Of a DNA stretch of 64,000 nucleotides, positions 25,506 to 33,391 are shown in pieces. A program made the translations under genes and the position numbers. Source of the DNA: Thermopolyspora flexuosa (lineage in GTDB: Bacteria > Actinomycetota > Actinomycetes > Streptosporangiales > Streptosporangiaceae); the NCBI RefSeq assembly GCF_006716785.1, contig NZ_VFPQ01000002.1:372001-436000 (forward strand), given 5' to 3'. Position 1 is the first letter of the stretch, and each line of letters begins with the position of its first letter. Below the pieces are notes generated by a model. It was given only the letters and a program-made list of their open reading frames with translations, did not search any database and was not told the origin of the DNA.

Positions 25506-27662
25506 TTGAAGGGCGGCGAGAGAGGGGAGCACGGGTTCGTCCGGCCGCCGGGACACAACGAGGTGAGCGGCGTCGCGCAGGGGCCGGTGGTGCAGGCCGG
25601 GGCCGTCCACGGGGATGTGCGGATCACGGTCGCCGGGCAGGTGGGCCATCCGGTGCCGGCCCAGCTCGCGCCCGCACCAGCCGTCTTCGTCGACCGCCTG
25701 GCGGAGCTGCGGGAGCTGGGCGGGGTGCTGGAACAGGCGGACGGGGCGTCCGAGACGCCGGTCCTCATCGTGATCACAGGATTGGGCGGGGTGGGCAAGA
25801 GCTCGCTGGCGCTCCACTGGCTGCATCACGTTCGCGCTCGCTTTCCCGACGGTCAGCTCTATGCCGATCTGGGCGGATTCGCGGCGGAGCGGGAGCACCG
25901 CGCCGGGCAGGTGCTCGAACGCTTCCTCCGCGCGCTCGGCATCGCCCCGGAACGGGTCCCGGCGAGCCTGGAGGAGCAGGTCGCCCTGTTCCGCTCGGCG
26001 ACGGCCGGGCGGCGGCTGATCGTCATGCTCGACAACGCCGTGTCGGCGGCCCAGGTGCGTCTCTTCCTGCCCTCCTCGGGCGGGAGCCTGGTGCTGGTGA
26101 CCACGCGCTACCGGCTCTCCGGCCTCGTCGTGGACGGCGCCCGGTTCATCGAGCTGCGCCCGCTGCGGCGTGAGGCCGCGGTCGAGCTGCTCGCCCGCCT
26201 CCTCGGGTCCGAGCGGGTCCGCCGGGAGGCCGAGGCCGCCGGCTCGCTGGTGGACCGCTGCGGACGGCTGCCGATCGCGGTGTGCGCCTCGGCCGCCCGG
26301 CTCGCGCTGCGCCCGCACTGGTCGATCCGGCGGCTCGACCGCCAGCTCGCCGACGCCCACCATCGCCTCTCCGTGCTCGGCGACGACATCGACACCCCGA
26401 TCCGCGCGGTGTTCGACGTCTCCTACGCCGCGCTGTCGGACGAGGAGGCGCGCATGTACCGGATGCTCGGCCTGCATCCCGGCCCGACGTTCGGTACCGG
26501 CGTTGCCGCCGCGGTCGCGGATGTCGACGAGGAACGGGCGGCCGAGTTGCTCGACGCCCTGGCGGGCGCGAGCCTCGTCCAGGAGGAGGGAGAGGAACGC
26601 TACCGCTTCCATGACCTACTCCGATTACACGCCGAGGCCAAGGCGGCCGAGACGGAGCCCGACCAGGTGCGGAGGGCCGCCGAACGGCGGATCGTGCACT
26701 GGTTCCTGAAGAAGGCGGCCGCCGCCGACCTCGTCGTCATCCCCGGACGCTGGCACCTTGGACCGATCTACGAGACCGTCCGCGGCGAACCCCGGGCCTT
26801 CGCCGACCCGGCGGCGGCCCTCGACTGGCTCGAGGCGGAACTGCCGAACCTGCGCGCGGTCCTGCGCCTCGCCGAGCAGCGCGGCATGCACGAACTGGTC
26901 TGGCAGCTCTGCGAGACGCTCTGGGGCCTGTTCTACTCGCGCAAGCACTACGCCGAGTGGCTGGACATCCACGAGACGGGAATCGCGGCCGCCCGCCGGG
27001 CGGGCGACGTCCGCGCCGAGGCGCGCATGGTGACCGCGCTCGCCCACGCCCACTACGAGCTGCACCACTTCACCGAGGCGGCGGACCTCTACCGGCGGGC
27101 GGCCGGGCTGCTCACCGGGGTGGATCACCCGCTCGGCGAGGCCGCCGCGCTCGAGGGCCTCGGCTCCACCTGCCTGGCGCTCGGCAGGCCGGACGAGGCG
27201 ATCGACCACTTCGAGCGCTCCCGGGCGATCCATGAGCGGCTCGGCCGTCCCAGAGGCGTGGCGCGGATGCTGCGTCGGCTCGCCGAGGCCCACCTGCAGG
27301 CCGGCCGGGTCGACGAGGCGATCGACCTGATCAGCCGTTCCCGGGACGCGTTCGCCCGGCTCGGCGAGCCCTTGGAACAGACACGCATCCTCACCTGGCT
27401 CGGCCGGGCCCTGGTCGCGGCGGGCCGCGCCGCCGAGGCGCTGGAGCCGCTGCGGCGGGCCCGCGACACCGCCGTGGAGATCGGTGCCCGGCACGCGGGC
27501 GCCGAGGCGGCCATGCACCTCGCCGACGCGCTCGTGGCCACCGGCGATCCGGGTGCGGCGCACGCGGAGCTCACCCGGGCGCAGGAGATCTTCGTCGATC
27601 TCCGGTCGCCGCTCGCCGACCAGGTACGCCGACGGCTTGAGGAGCTGGGGCCGCCCGGGTGA
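25506..27662 (+). CDS. STAND NTPase with TPR repeats and N-terminal VVQAG motif
   Basis: A predicted NB-ARC-type NTPase of 718 residues without a DNA-binding domain. Residues 18-41 hold NEVSGVAQGPVVQAG followed by AVHGDVRIT, a motif I have seen at the N-terminus of many actinobacterial STAND proteins. Walker A (GLGGVGKSS) is near residue 95, Walker B-like LIVMLDNA near 175, then a winged-helix region. TPR-like repeats follow from ~470 to the end (for example GSTCLALGRPDEAIDHFERS). I chose TTG 25506 because GGGAGAGG lies seven bases before it; a longer frame begins at 25473. The last 92 bases are antisense to the gene at 27571. Signal-transduction or conflict-related role inferred. Confidence 0.8.
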   Translation: MKGGERGEHGFVRPPGHNEVSGVAQGPVVQAGAVHGDVRITVAGQVGHPVPAQLAPAPAVFVDRLAELRELGGVLEQADGASETPVLIVITGLGGVGKSSLALHWLHHVRARFPDGQLYADLGGFAAEREHRAGQVLERFLRALGIAPERVPASLEEQVALFRSATAGRRLIVMLDNAVSAAQVRLFLPSSGGSLVLVTTRYRLSGLVVDGARFIELRPLRREAAVELLARLLGSERVRREAEAAGSLVDRCGRLPIAVCASAARLALRPHWSIRRLDRQLADAHHRLSVLGDDIDTPIRAVFDVSYAALSDEEARMYRMLGLHPGPTFGTGVAAAVADVDEERAAELLDALAGASLVQEEGEERYRFHDLLRLHAEAKAAETEPDQVRRAAERRIVHWFLKKAAAADLVVIPGRWHLGPIYETVRGEPRAFADPAAALDWLEAELPNLRAVLRLAEQRGMHELVWQLCETLWGLFYSRKHYAEWLDIHETGIAAARRAGDVRAEARMVTALAHAHYELHHFTEAADLYRRAAGLLTGVDHPLGEAAALEGLGSTCLALGRPDEAIDHFERSRAIHERLGRPRGVARMLRRLAEAHLQAGRVDEAIDLISRSRDAFARLGEPLEQTRILTWLGRALVAAGRAAEALEPLRRARDTAVEIGARHAGAEAAMHLADALVATGDPGAAHAELTRAQEIFVDLRSPLADQVRRRLEELGPPG

Positions 27663-28023
27663 CGACGGCGCCGGGCGGCACGCCGTCGAGGGCGTCGAAC
27701 GGCAGGCCCGCCCGGACCCACGCATGCACGACCGAGCCGAGCGTGGCCGGGTCCCCGGTGGCGAAGCGCCGCACCCGGCCGTGCCGTTCCCCGACCACGC
27801 AGCCGCCGCCGGTGTCGGGTGCGACCGCGACGAGGCAGCCCGGGTGGCGGATGAGCAGCGCCCGGACACGCGCCGCGGCCGGGCCTGCGGCGTCCGTGCC
27901 GACGACCACGTCGGCGATCTCCGCCCAGGGCGTCTCGTCGCTCGCGGCGACGAGGTGTTCGTCGACGACGCCGTCTTGGGGACCAGGCTGTCGGGCCGGG
28001 AGGAACACACGCGCCAGGTTCAT
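27571..28023 (-). CDS. Hypothetical protein coupled to GT-B-like protein
   Basis: A 150-residue protein starting with ATG at 28023, whose first bases overlap the stop of the upstream gene (ATGA). The sequence (EIADVVVGTDAAGPAAARVR, then LLIRHPGCLVAVAPDTGGGC) looks like a small domain with alternating strands and helices. I do not recognise it. The last ~30 residues are Arg/Pro-rich and lie antisense to the end of the STAND gene, so the natural end may have been altered. Linked to the following GT-B-like protein by coupling. Confidence 0.55.
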   Translation of the reverse strand: MNLARVFLPARQPGPQDGVVDEHLVAASDETPWAEIADVVVGTDAAGPAAARVRALLIRHPGCLVAVAPDTGGGCVVGERHGRVRRFATGDPATLGSVVHAWVRAGLPFDALDGVPPGAVVTRAAPAPQAVGVPGRRAATGDRRRSPAPG

Positions 28024-29258
28024 CGCACGCCCACCCCGATCGGCCGCGGGTACGGGACGGGCTCGGCCACGGGCGGGGACTCGGGCTCGTCGAGGCCGAG
28101 CATCCGGTAGATCTCGCCGCGGATGATCGCGGCGGAGCGCCCGGGGACCGAGGTGAGCGACTCGCGCAGAGCGGCGACGTCTACGCCAGACCAAGCGGCC
28201 CCGGCCGAGGCGAGCTGCGCGGCGAGCGGGGCGTCCGGGTCGAGCCGCGGGGCCGTCTCGGCGAGGAGCGCGTACTGGGTGCCGGGGATCACCGCGTCGT
28301 CGCCCGGGGTCAGCAGGACCGGCAGGCCGAGCGCGGCGCCGTACCGGGTGACCGAGCACCGGTCGCCGACGACCACGTCGGCCGCGACGAGCGCGGCCCG
28401 CCAGCCCTCCTCGGGCGGCAGCACGAGCACGCCGGACCGGATCGCGTCGGCGAGCCAGGCCGCGACCTGGCGACGCCCGTGCCACACCCACACGTGCGGA
28501 TGGAGGATCGCCACGACGCGGGCGCCCTCGTCGGCGAGCTCGGCCGCGAGCCTCCGGGGCAGCCCGGGCCACCGGGCGAACAGCGAGCCCGCGCCCCAGT
28601 GCGAGGTCACGACCACCAACCGCTGCCCCGCGCCGGCCCCGAGCGCGTCGCGGTAGGCGTCGCGGTACGGCCGGCTCGCGAGCAGGCGGTCGTAGCAGGG
28701 GTCACCGCCGACCACGGTGATCGGGACCGCCTCCGGGCAATCGCGGGCGAGCAGCTCGCGGTGCCGCTCGTGCGCCAGCACGATCGACGACGGGATGACC
28801 CGCCCGCGCACGACCAGGCCGCGCAGGCCGAGACCCTCCATCCGGCAGGGTGCGGCCGGGCCGTCCCCGGGCAGCCGCCGGGCGTGGATGGCCGGCCCCG
28901 CGCCGTGCGGGAACGTCATGATCGGGCCGTGGAGGTGCTCGAGCGACCCCTGGCCCGCCGCCAGGATCAGGTCGAAGCGCCGCTGGGTCGCCTGGCCCCA
29001 CGGGATCATCAGCGCCCCGGTGTCCCGGAGGAACTCGTGCGCGCCCCGGGAGAAGATCGACGACGGGGGGACGGTGTAGACGACCTGGATGCGGTGGTCG
29101 CTCTCGATCAGCGGGACGATGTCCATCAGACGGGTGGCGGCGGTGAAGTAGTGCACCGCCACCAGGACGGTGCGCTCGATGTCGCGGGTGTTGCCGTACG
29201 CCGCCTCCAGGGAGAACGGGCCCGCGGCGATCTGTGCACAGGTCACGACGGCCTCCAT
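28020..29258 (-). CDS. GT-B-fold protein resembling CDP-glycerol glycerophosphotransferases
   Basis: A 412-residue soluble protein with two Rossmann-like halves. The N-terminal half holds LVAVHYFTAATRLMDIVPLI, FDLILAAGQGSLEHLHGPIM and FPHGAG. The C-terminal half holds VVVTSHWGAGSLFARWPGLP, VVAILHPHVWVWHGRRQVAA and ADVVVGDRCSVTRYGAALGLP. The HPH and GDRCSVTRYG motifs recall the TagB/TagF (CDP-glycerol:polyol phosphotransferase) family, but it lacks the membrane-associated N-terminus and the rest of a teichoic acid cluster. Similar proteins of unknown role are frequent in actinomycetes. ATG 29258 is used; the frame continues upstream to 29390 without protein-like sequence. Confidence 0.6.
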   Translation of the reverse strand: MEAVVTCAQIAAGPFSLEAAYGNTRDIERTVLVAVHYFTAATRLMDIVPLIESDHRIQVVYTVPPSSIFSRGAHEFLRDTGALMIPWGQATQRRFDLILAAGQGSLEHLHGPIMTFPHGAGPAIHARRLPGDGPAAPCRMEGLGLRGLVVRGRVIPSSIVLAHERHRELLARDCPEAVPITVVGGDPCYDRLLASRPYRDAYRDALGAGAGQRLVVVTSHWGAGSLFARWPGLPRRLAAELADEGARVVAILHPHVWVWHGRRQVAAWLADAIRSGVLVLPPEEGWRAALVAADVVVGDRCSVTRYGAALGLPVLLTPGDDAVIPGTQYALLAETAPRLDPDAPLAAQLASAGAAWSGVDVAALRESLTSVPGRSAAIIRGEIYRMLGLDEPESPPVAEPVPYPRPIGVGVR

Positions 29259-29821
29259 GCTCGTCCGTGTGAGTCCGGTGGGATCGGGCCGAGCATGCGG
29301 GCGCACACCGGATGGTTCGCCCCCGGAAAACCGGGAGGTTCGCCGGATGGAGGGATTCGGTCGCAGGCCGGCGGGGCACTCTGCGGACATAAGTGAGTTC
29401 CCCTCGGGTCAGGGCCGTGCCGTGGGCGTCCCTCAGGCGGGTCGTGCGCGTGATATGGGGATCTGAGCTGCGGTGATTTCTGTCTGTGGCCGGTATGTGA
29501 CTCGTTCGGCCGGGTCCGAGCTGACCTTCGAGTAAACCCCCTCGCTGCCCGCCGGGGAGGGGGATCTACCTCTCTAGAGATGTTTGCACGGGATGTGATC
29601 GCGTACGTACGCCGCGTTTCCCGTGATTCGACCGGAGCGCGGCCGCGTTTCTTGCGGCCGAAACGCTTTCTGGTGGCACGGAAATCCGCGTGCGATCCGA
29701 TATGGGTGGCCGTCCGTAAATTAATCATATCGTATAACAAGGTTGTCTTGGATTTTTGTTCGCGAAGACGAGAAACTTTCGGTATCGGGAAATCCGGACA
29801 TGGGAGTGTGTGGAACACCGG
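29259..29821. other. Divergent promoter region
   Basis: About 560 bases between two divergent genes. It contains the imperfect hairpin ACCCCCTC...GAGGGGGAT near 29537-29563 and an AT-rich zone around 29715-29760 (TAAATTAATCATATCG), a plausible promoter for the AfsR-type gene at 29822. Short open frames here have no convincing start or homology. Confidence 0.45.
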
Positions 29822-32800
29822 ATGAGCGGGGTTCTTTTCCGGCTTCTCGCGCGGGGGCCGGGCCTCTGGCTCGAAGCCGGAGGCCGTGGCGAGAAGGCCG
29901 GTACGCCGAAGGAGCAATCTCTGCTGGCAATCTTGTTGCTGTCGCCGAACAAGGCGGTGTCCGTCGACAAGATCAGCGATCACGTTTGGGATGAGAGCCC
30001 GTGCCGCGCGAGCCGCGAAACCATCGAAAGGTACGTCACGAAGATTCGCGGCCGGCTGCGCGGGCTATTCGGTGACCGCGTGAAGATCATCGGCAAACAG
30101 GGCACGTACCGGCTGGAGACCGCCCCCGAGACGATCGACGTCCACCTATTCGACCTGCGACGGCGTGAGGCGATCGCAGCGGAGCGGCAGGGTTGTTTGG
30201 AACGTGCCATCAAGCTGTACCGGGAGGCGGAGGGCCTCTTCGACGGCGAACCGCTGTCGGGGTTCACCAGCGCCTGGGCCCGCGAGGTGAGGCAGGACCT
30301 CGAAGAGAAGTTCTTTCAGGTCCGCAAGAGGCGCACGGCGCTGCAGGTACGGCTGGGCCGGTACGACGAGGTGCTCGACGAGCTGGCCGATCTGGTGGAG
30401 CAGCGTCCGGACGATCACGTGCTGGTCGGGAACCTCATGACCGCCCTTGCCGCCACCGGCCGGAGAGCGGATGCACTCAAGGCCTACCGGCGGCATCGCG
30501 ATCACCTGGTCGAGACCCAGGGCATCGAGCCGGACCGAAGCCTTCGTGAGCTGCAACGACGCATCCTTCAGGGGGATGGCGACGTGACCGGCGCCGGCCG
30601 CCGGAAGGTGCCCGGCCCGTGCCGGCTGCCCGCGGACATCCCCCACTTCGTGGGGAGGAAAGCGGAACTCGAACAGGTCGGCATCGTGCTCGCCGATCGG
30701 CCGGGCGGCGGAGTCGTGGTCATCGAGGGCATGCCGGGGGTCGGCAAGACCGCTCTCGCGGTGCACGCCGCGCACCGGCTCGCCGCGGACTACCCGGACG
30801 CGCAGCTCTACCTCGACCTGAAAGCCCACGATCGCACGTCCCCACCGCTCACCCCACGGGTCGCGATCACCCGGCTCCTGGCGATGCTCGGGGACACCCA
30901 GGCCCGGCCGTCGCTCTCGCTCGACGAGCTGTCCGCGCGGTGGCGGGCACGGATGGCGGATTCGCGTGCCCTGCTGGTGCTCGACGACGCCGCCGGCCTC
31001 GAGCAGGTGCGCCCGCTCCTGCCCGCCGACCCCGAGCACTGGGACGGGCTCGTCATCGTCACCACGCGCGACCGGGTCGAACCTCGCGGGGTACGGCGCA
31101 TCCCCCTTGGCACGTTGGCCGCCGACGAGGTCGCGGAGATGTGGCACCACCTCACCGGTGAGCGCCTCGACCCTGCCCTGCGCCGGCGGCTGTGGTCAGG
31201 CTGCGCCGGGCTGCCCCTCGCCGTCGAGGCCCTCGCCCGCCGCGGTGGCGTGCCGGGAGGAGACCCACACCGACCGATCCGGGAGGTCTGCGAAGCCGTG
31301 GAACGCTCCTACCGGCGGCTCACCCCCGAGCGACAACGGGCCTTCCGCCGCCTCGGGCTGCTCCCCGGCGACGACACGGCCATGGACGTGGCGACCCAGG
31401 TCATCGATCCGACTGCGCAGGACCCTCGTGCAGAGATCGCCGCGCTGGCCCGCAGCCACCTGGTCGACCTTGCCGGCGAAGGCGCCACCGAGAGAGTCCG
31501 CCTCCATCCCCTGATCCGCGCCGCCGCGGCCGAGCTCGCCCGAAACACCGAGACCACAGGCGACATCCGAGCCCTCGGCAGCCGCGTGCTCCGCCACTAC
31601 CTGCGAACCGCCGAGGCCGACGACGGCGCGCTGTTTCCCCATCGGTGGCGGATGATCTCGCTTTCGGACCGCGAAAGGTTCACCCGGCCGACCGTCGCCG
31701 ACGCATTCGCGTGGTTCGAGGCCGAGTGGCGCACCATCCTCAGCCTGGCCAAGTACGCGGCCGAGCACGAGTGGCAGGCCGAGTGCGCCGATCTCATGCA
31801 CCTGGTGGCCGAGTACCTCGACTTCCGGGGCCGCCACGCCGAGGCCGCCGAGGGGCACGAGCGGGCCGTACGCGCCTGCCGTGACATCGGCGACCGGCTT
31901 GGACGGGCCCGGGCCCTGCTCGACCTCGCGTTCGCTCGGTTCCGCACCGCGAACTGCGAGGAAGCGGTGAATCACCTGTGGGCGGCGCAGCGCATCTTCT
32001 CAGCGGAGAGACGTCCGCGGGAGATCGGCAGGTGCCTGGAGCTTCACGGGCTCGTTCGCTGGTCGCAGGAAGAGCACAGGCGGGCGCTGGCGCTGTTCGA
32101 GGATGCGGAGGAGTACTACCGGAAGGCGGGCGACCGGAAAGGGGTCGCGGACACCCTCCGGCACAAGGGGATGGCGAAGTGGAGCACCGGCCGGTACCCC
32201 GACGCGGAGCGGCTCTTCGACGAAGCCCTTGGCATCTATCGCGAACTCGGTGATCGCATCGGCGAGATGAAGGCGCTCACCGGCAAGGGGCATGTGGCGC
32301 AACACATGGCGCGCCATCGGGACGCCGACAGGCTGTTCCGCGAATCGTCGGCGATCTATCGGGAGCTCACCGGCGAGGAGAACCACGCCATCCTCGATCA
32401 CAACCAGGGAGACCTGCACAAGTACAAGCGGCGGTACGAGACCGCGCTGGAGTGCTACGAACGGGCCCTTTGCTCGTACCGGAGCGCAGGCAACCGCCGG
32501 TACGAGGCGGAGGTACTCAACGCGATAGGCGAAGCCTGTTTGGGCCTGGGACGAACGAACGAGGCGCTTGAGCATTTCAAGCGGGCGCAGCGTCTGGCGG
32601 AGGAGATCTCCTGTCGCTCGCAGCTCGCCAGAGCGCTGGTCGGACTGGCCGATATCGACCGCGAGCTGGGAAGGCACGAGGACGCCACGCGTCTGTACAT
32701 GGACGCCCACAATCTCGCCAGGACGATCGACGACCTCCGGCAGCTGGCCTTGATCATCGACCGTCTTGCCCACGTACGGCTGGACGAAGACCACCGGGAC

Positions 32801-32923
32801 GAGGCGCGGTGGCTGTGGTGGGAGGCTCGCTATCTCTACCGGCAAATCGGCCTGCACGCTTTCGCCGAGGAGATCGACCTCAAGCTCAAGATGCTGGGCG
32901 ACCGCGCGTTCGACGACAAGTAG
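29822..32923 (+). CDS. AfsR/SARP-type regulator: wHTH, BTAD, NB-ARC, TPR
   Basis: A 1033-residue regulator. Winged helix at ~25-100 (PKEQSLLAILLLSPNKAVSV, then VTKIRGRLRGLFGD and GTYRLE). Bacterial transcriptional activator domain at ~105-250. NB-ARC ATPase from ~275 with Walker A GMPGVGKTA near residue 305 and LLVLDDAA as Walker B. At least seven TPR units from ~660 to the end (for example EALGIYRELGDRIGEMKALT, ALECYERALCSYRSAGNRRY). ATG 29822 gives the usual short lead before the wHTH. It is the third large STAND protein in 20 kb. No metabolic gene cluster adjoins it, so the target is unknown. The transcript probably ends at the hairpin at 32976. Confidence 0.9.
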   Translation: MSGVLFRLLARGPGLWLEAGGRGEKAGTPKEQSLLAILLLSPNKAVSVDKISDHVWDESPCRASRETIERYVTKIRGRLRGLFGDRVKIIGKQGTYRLETAPETIDVHLFDLRRREAIAAERQGCLERAIKLYREAEGLFDGEPLSGFTSAWAREVRQDLEEKFFQVRKRRTALQVRLGRYDEVLDELADLVEQRPDDHVLVGNLMTALAATGRRADALKAYRRHRDHLVETQGIEPDRSLRELQRRILQGDGDVTGAGRRKVPGPCRLPADIPHFVGRKAELEQVGIVLADRPGGGVVVIEGMPGVGKTALAVHAAHRLAADYPDAQLYLDLKAHDRTSPPLTPRVAITRLLAMLGDTQARPSLSLDELSARWRARMADSRALLVLDDAAGLEQVRPLLPADPEHWDGLVIVTTRDRVEPRGVRRIPLGTLAADEVAEMWHHLTGERLDPALRRRLWSGCAGLPLAVEALARRGGVPGGDPHRPIREVCEAVERSYRRLTPERQRAFRRLGLLPGDDTAMDVATQVIDPTAQDPRAEIAALARSHLVDLAGEGATERVRLHPLIRAAAAELARNTETTGDIRALGSRVLRHYLRTAEADDGALFPHRWRMISLSDRERFTRPTVADAFAWFEAEWRTILSLAKYAAEHEWQAECADLMHLVAEYLDFRGRHAEAAEGHERAVRACRDIGDRLGRARALLDLAFARFRTANCEEAVNHLWAAQRIFSAERRPREIGRCLELHGLVRWSQEEHRRALALFEDAEEYYRKAGDRKGVADTLRHKGMAKWSTGRYPDAERLFDEALGIYRELGDRIGEMKALTGKGHVAQHMARHRDADRLFRESSAIYRELTGEENHAILDHNQGDLHKYKRRYETALECYERALCSYRSAGNRRYEAEVLNAIGEACLGLGRTNEALEHFKRAQRLAEEISCRSQLARALVGLADIDRELGRHEDATRLYMDAHNLARTIDDLRQLALIIDRLAHVRLDEDHRDEARWLWWEARYLYRQIGLHAFAEEIDLKLKMLGDRAFDDK

Positions 32924-33391
32924 CCCTGAACGAATACGGCGCCGGACATGACGGGTGCCGCCCGTCCGCGGTGACGCCGGTGGCCGGGCGGCGCCCGTCC
33001 GGCCACCGGCTGCGGTGACGGACACGGGTGTGGTGGTGGACTTCCCGGGATTCACGCGGTGAATCCATGCGCTCGCACACGGTGAGATATGGCCGGGCAA
33101 TGTCCGTCCGGTACGGGCCGGCGGGTGGGGGAGGGAAAGGGTTACGAATGGTGCACGATTCCTGAACGTCCCATGCCGGAGGTTGGTGCGGGATTCGCCG
33201 CCGCGGCGTACGGGCGCAGGGGAGGGATCGAGCCAGATCGAACCGGGTCCCGGCGGTACGACAGGCGATCGGCAAGATCATTGAATGGCCGCGACCGCGG
33301 CACGGGCGGGCGCCCGTGGGGCCCGCCTGTGTTAGCCATCCGTGTCGTATTCGGTCTCCGGGCCACCGGGGAACGCAATAACCTGGTTGAC
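32924..33391. other. Intergenic region before the penicillin-binding protein
   Basis: After the terminator at 32976-33010 I see no supported gene. An in-frame extension of the next gene back to 33089 exists but has no domain sequence, so I treat it as leader and promoter DNA of the penicillin-binding protein. Confidence 0.5.
32976..33010. terminator. Perfect 12-base-stem hairpin after the AfsR-type gene
   Basis: GCCGGTGGCCGG and CCGGCCACCGGC form a perfect stem around an 11-base loop. It lies about 50 bases after the stop of the AfsR-type gene. There is no T-run, which is usual for actinobacterial terminators. Confidence 0.65.

Noticed and set aside
25159-25506. A 115-codon minus-strand frame ending in the micro-ORF
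   Set aside because: No convincing start and no protein-like composition; the strong Shine-Dalgarno lies inside it, directly before the seven-codon frame.
29580-29825. An 81-codon plus-strand frame before the AfsR-type gene
   Set aside because: It crosses the AT-rich promoter zone, has no ribosome binding site and no recognisable sequence.
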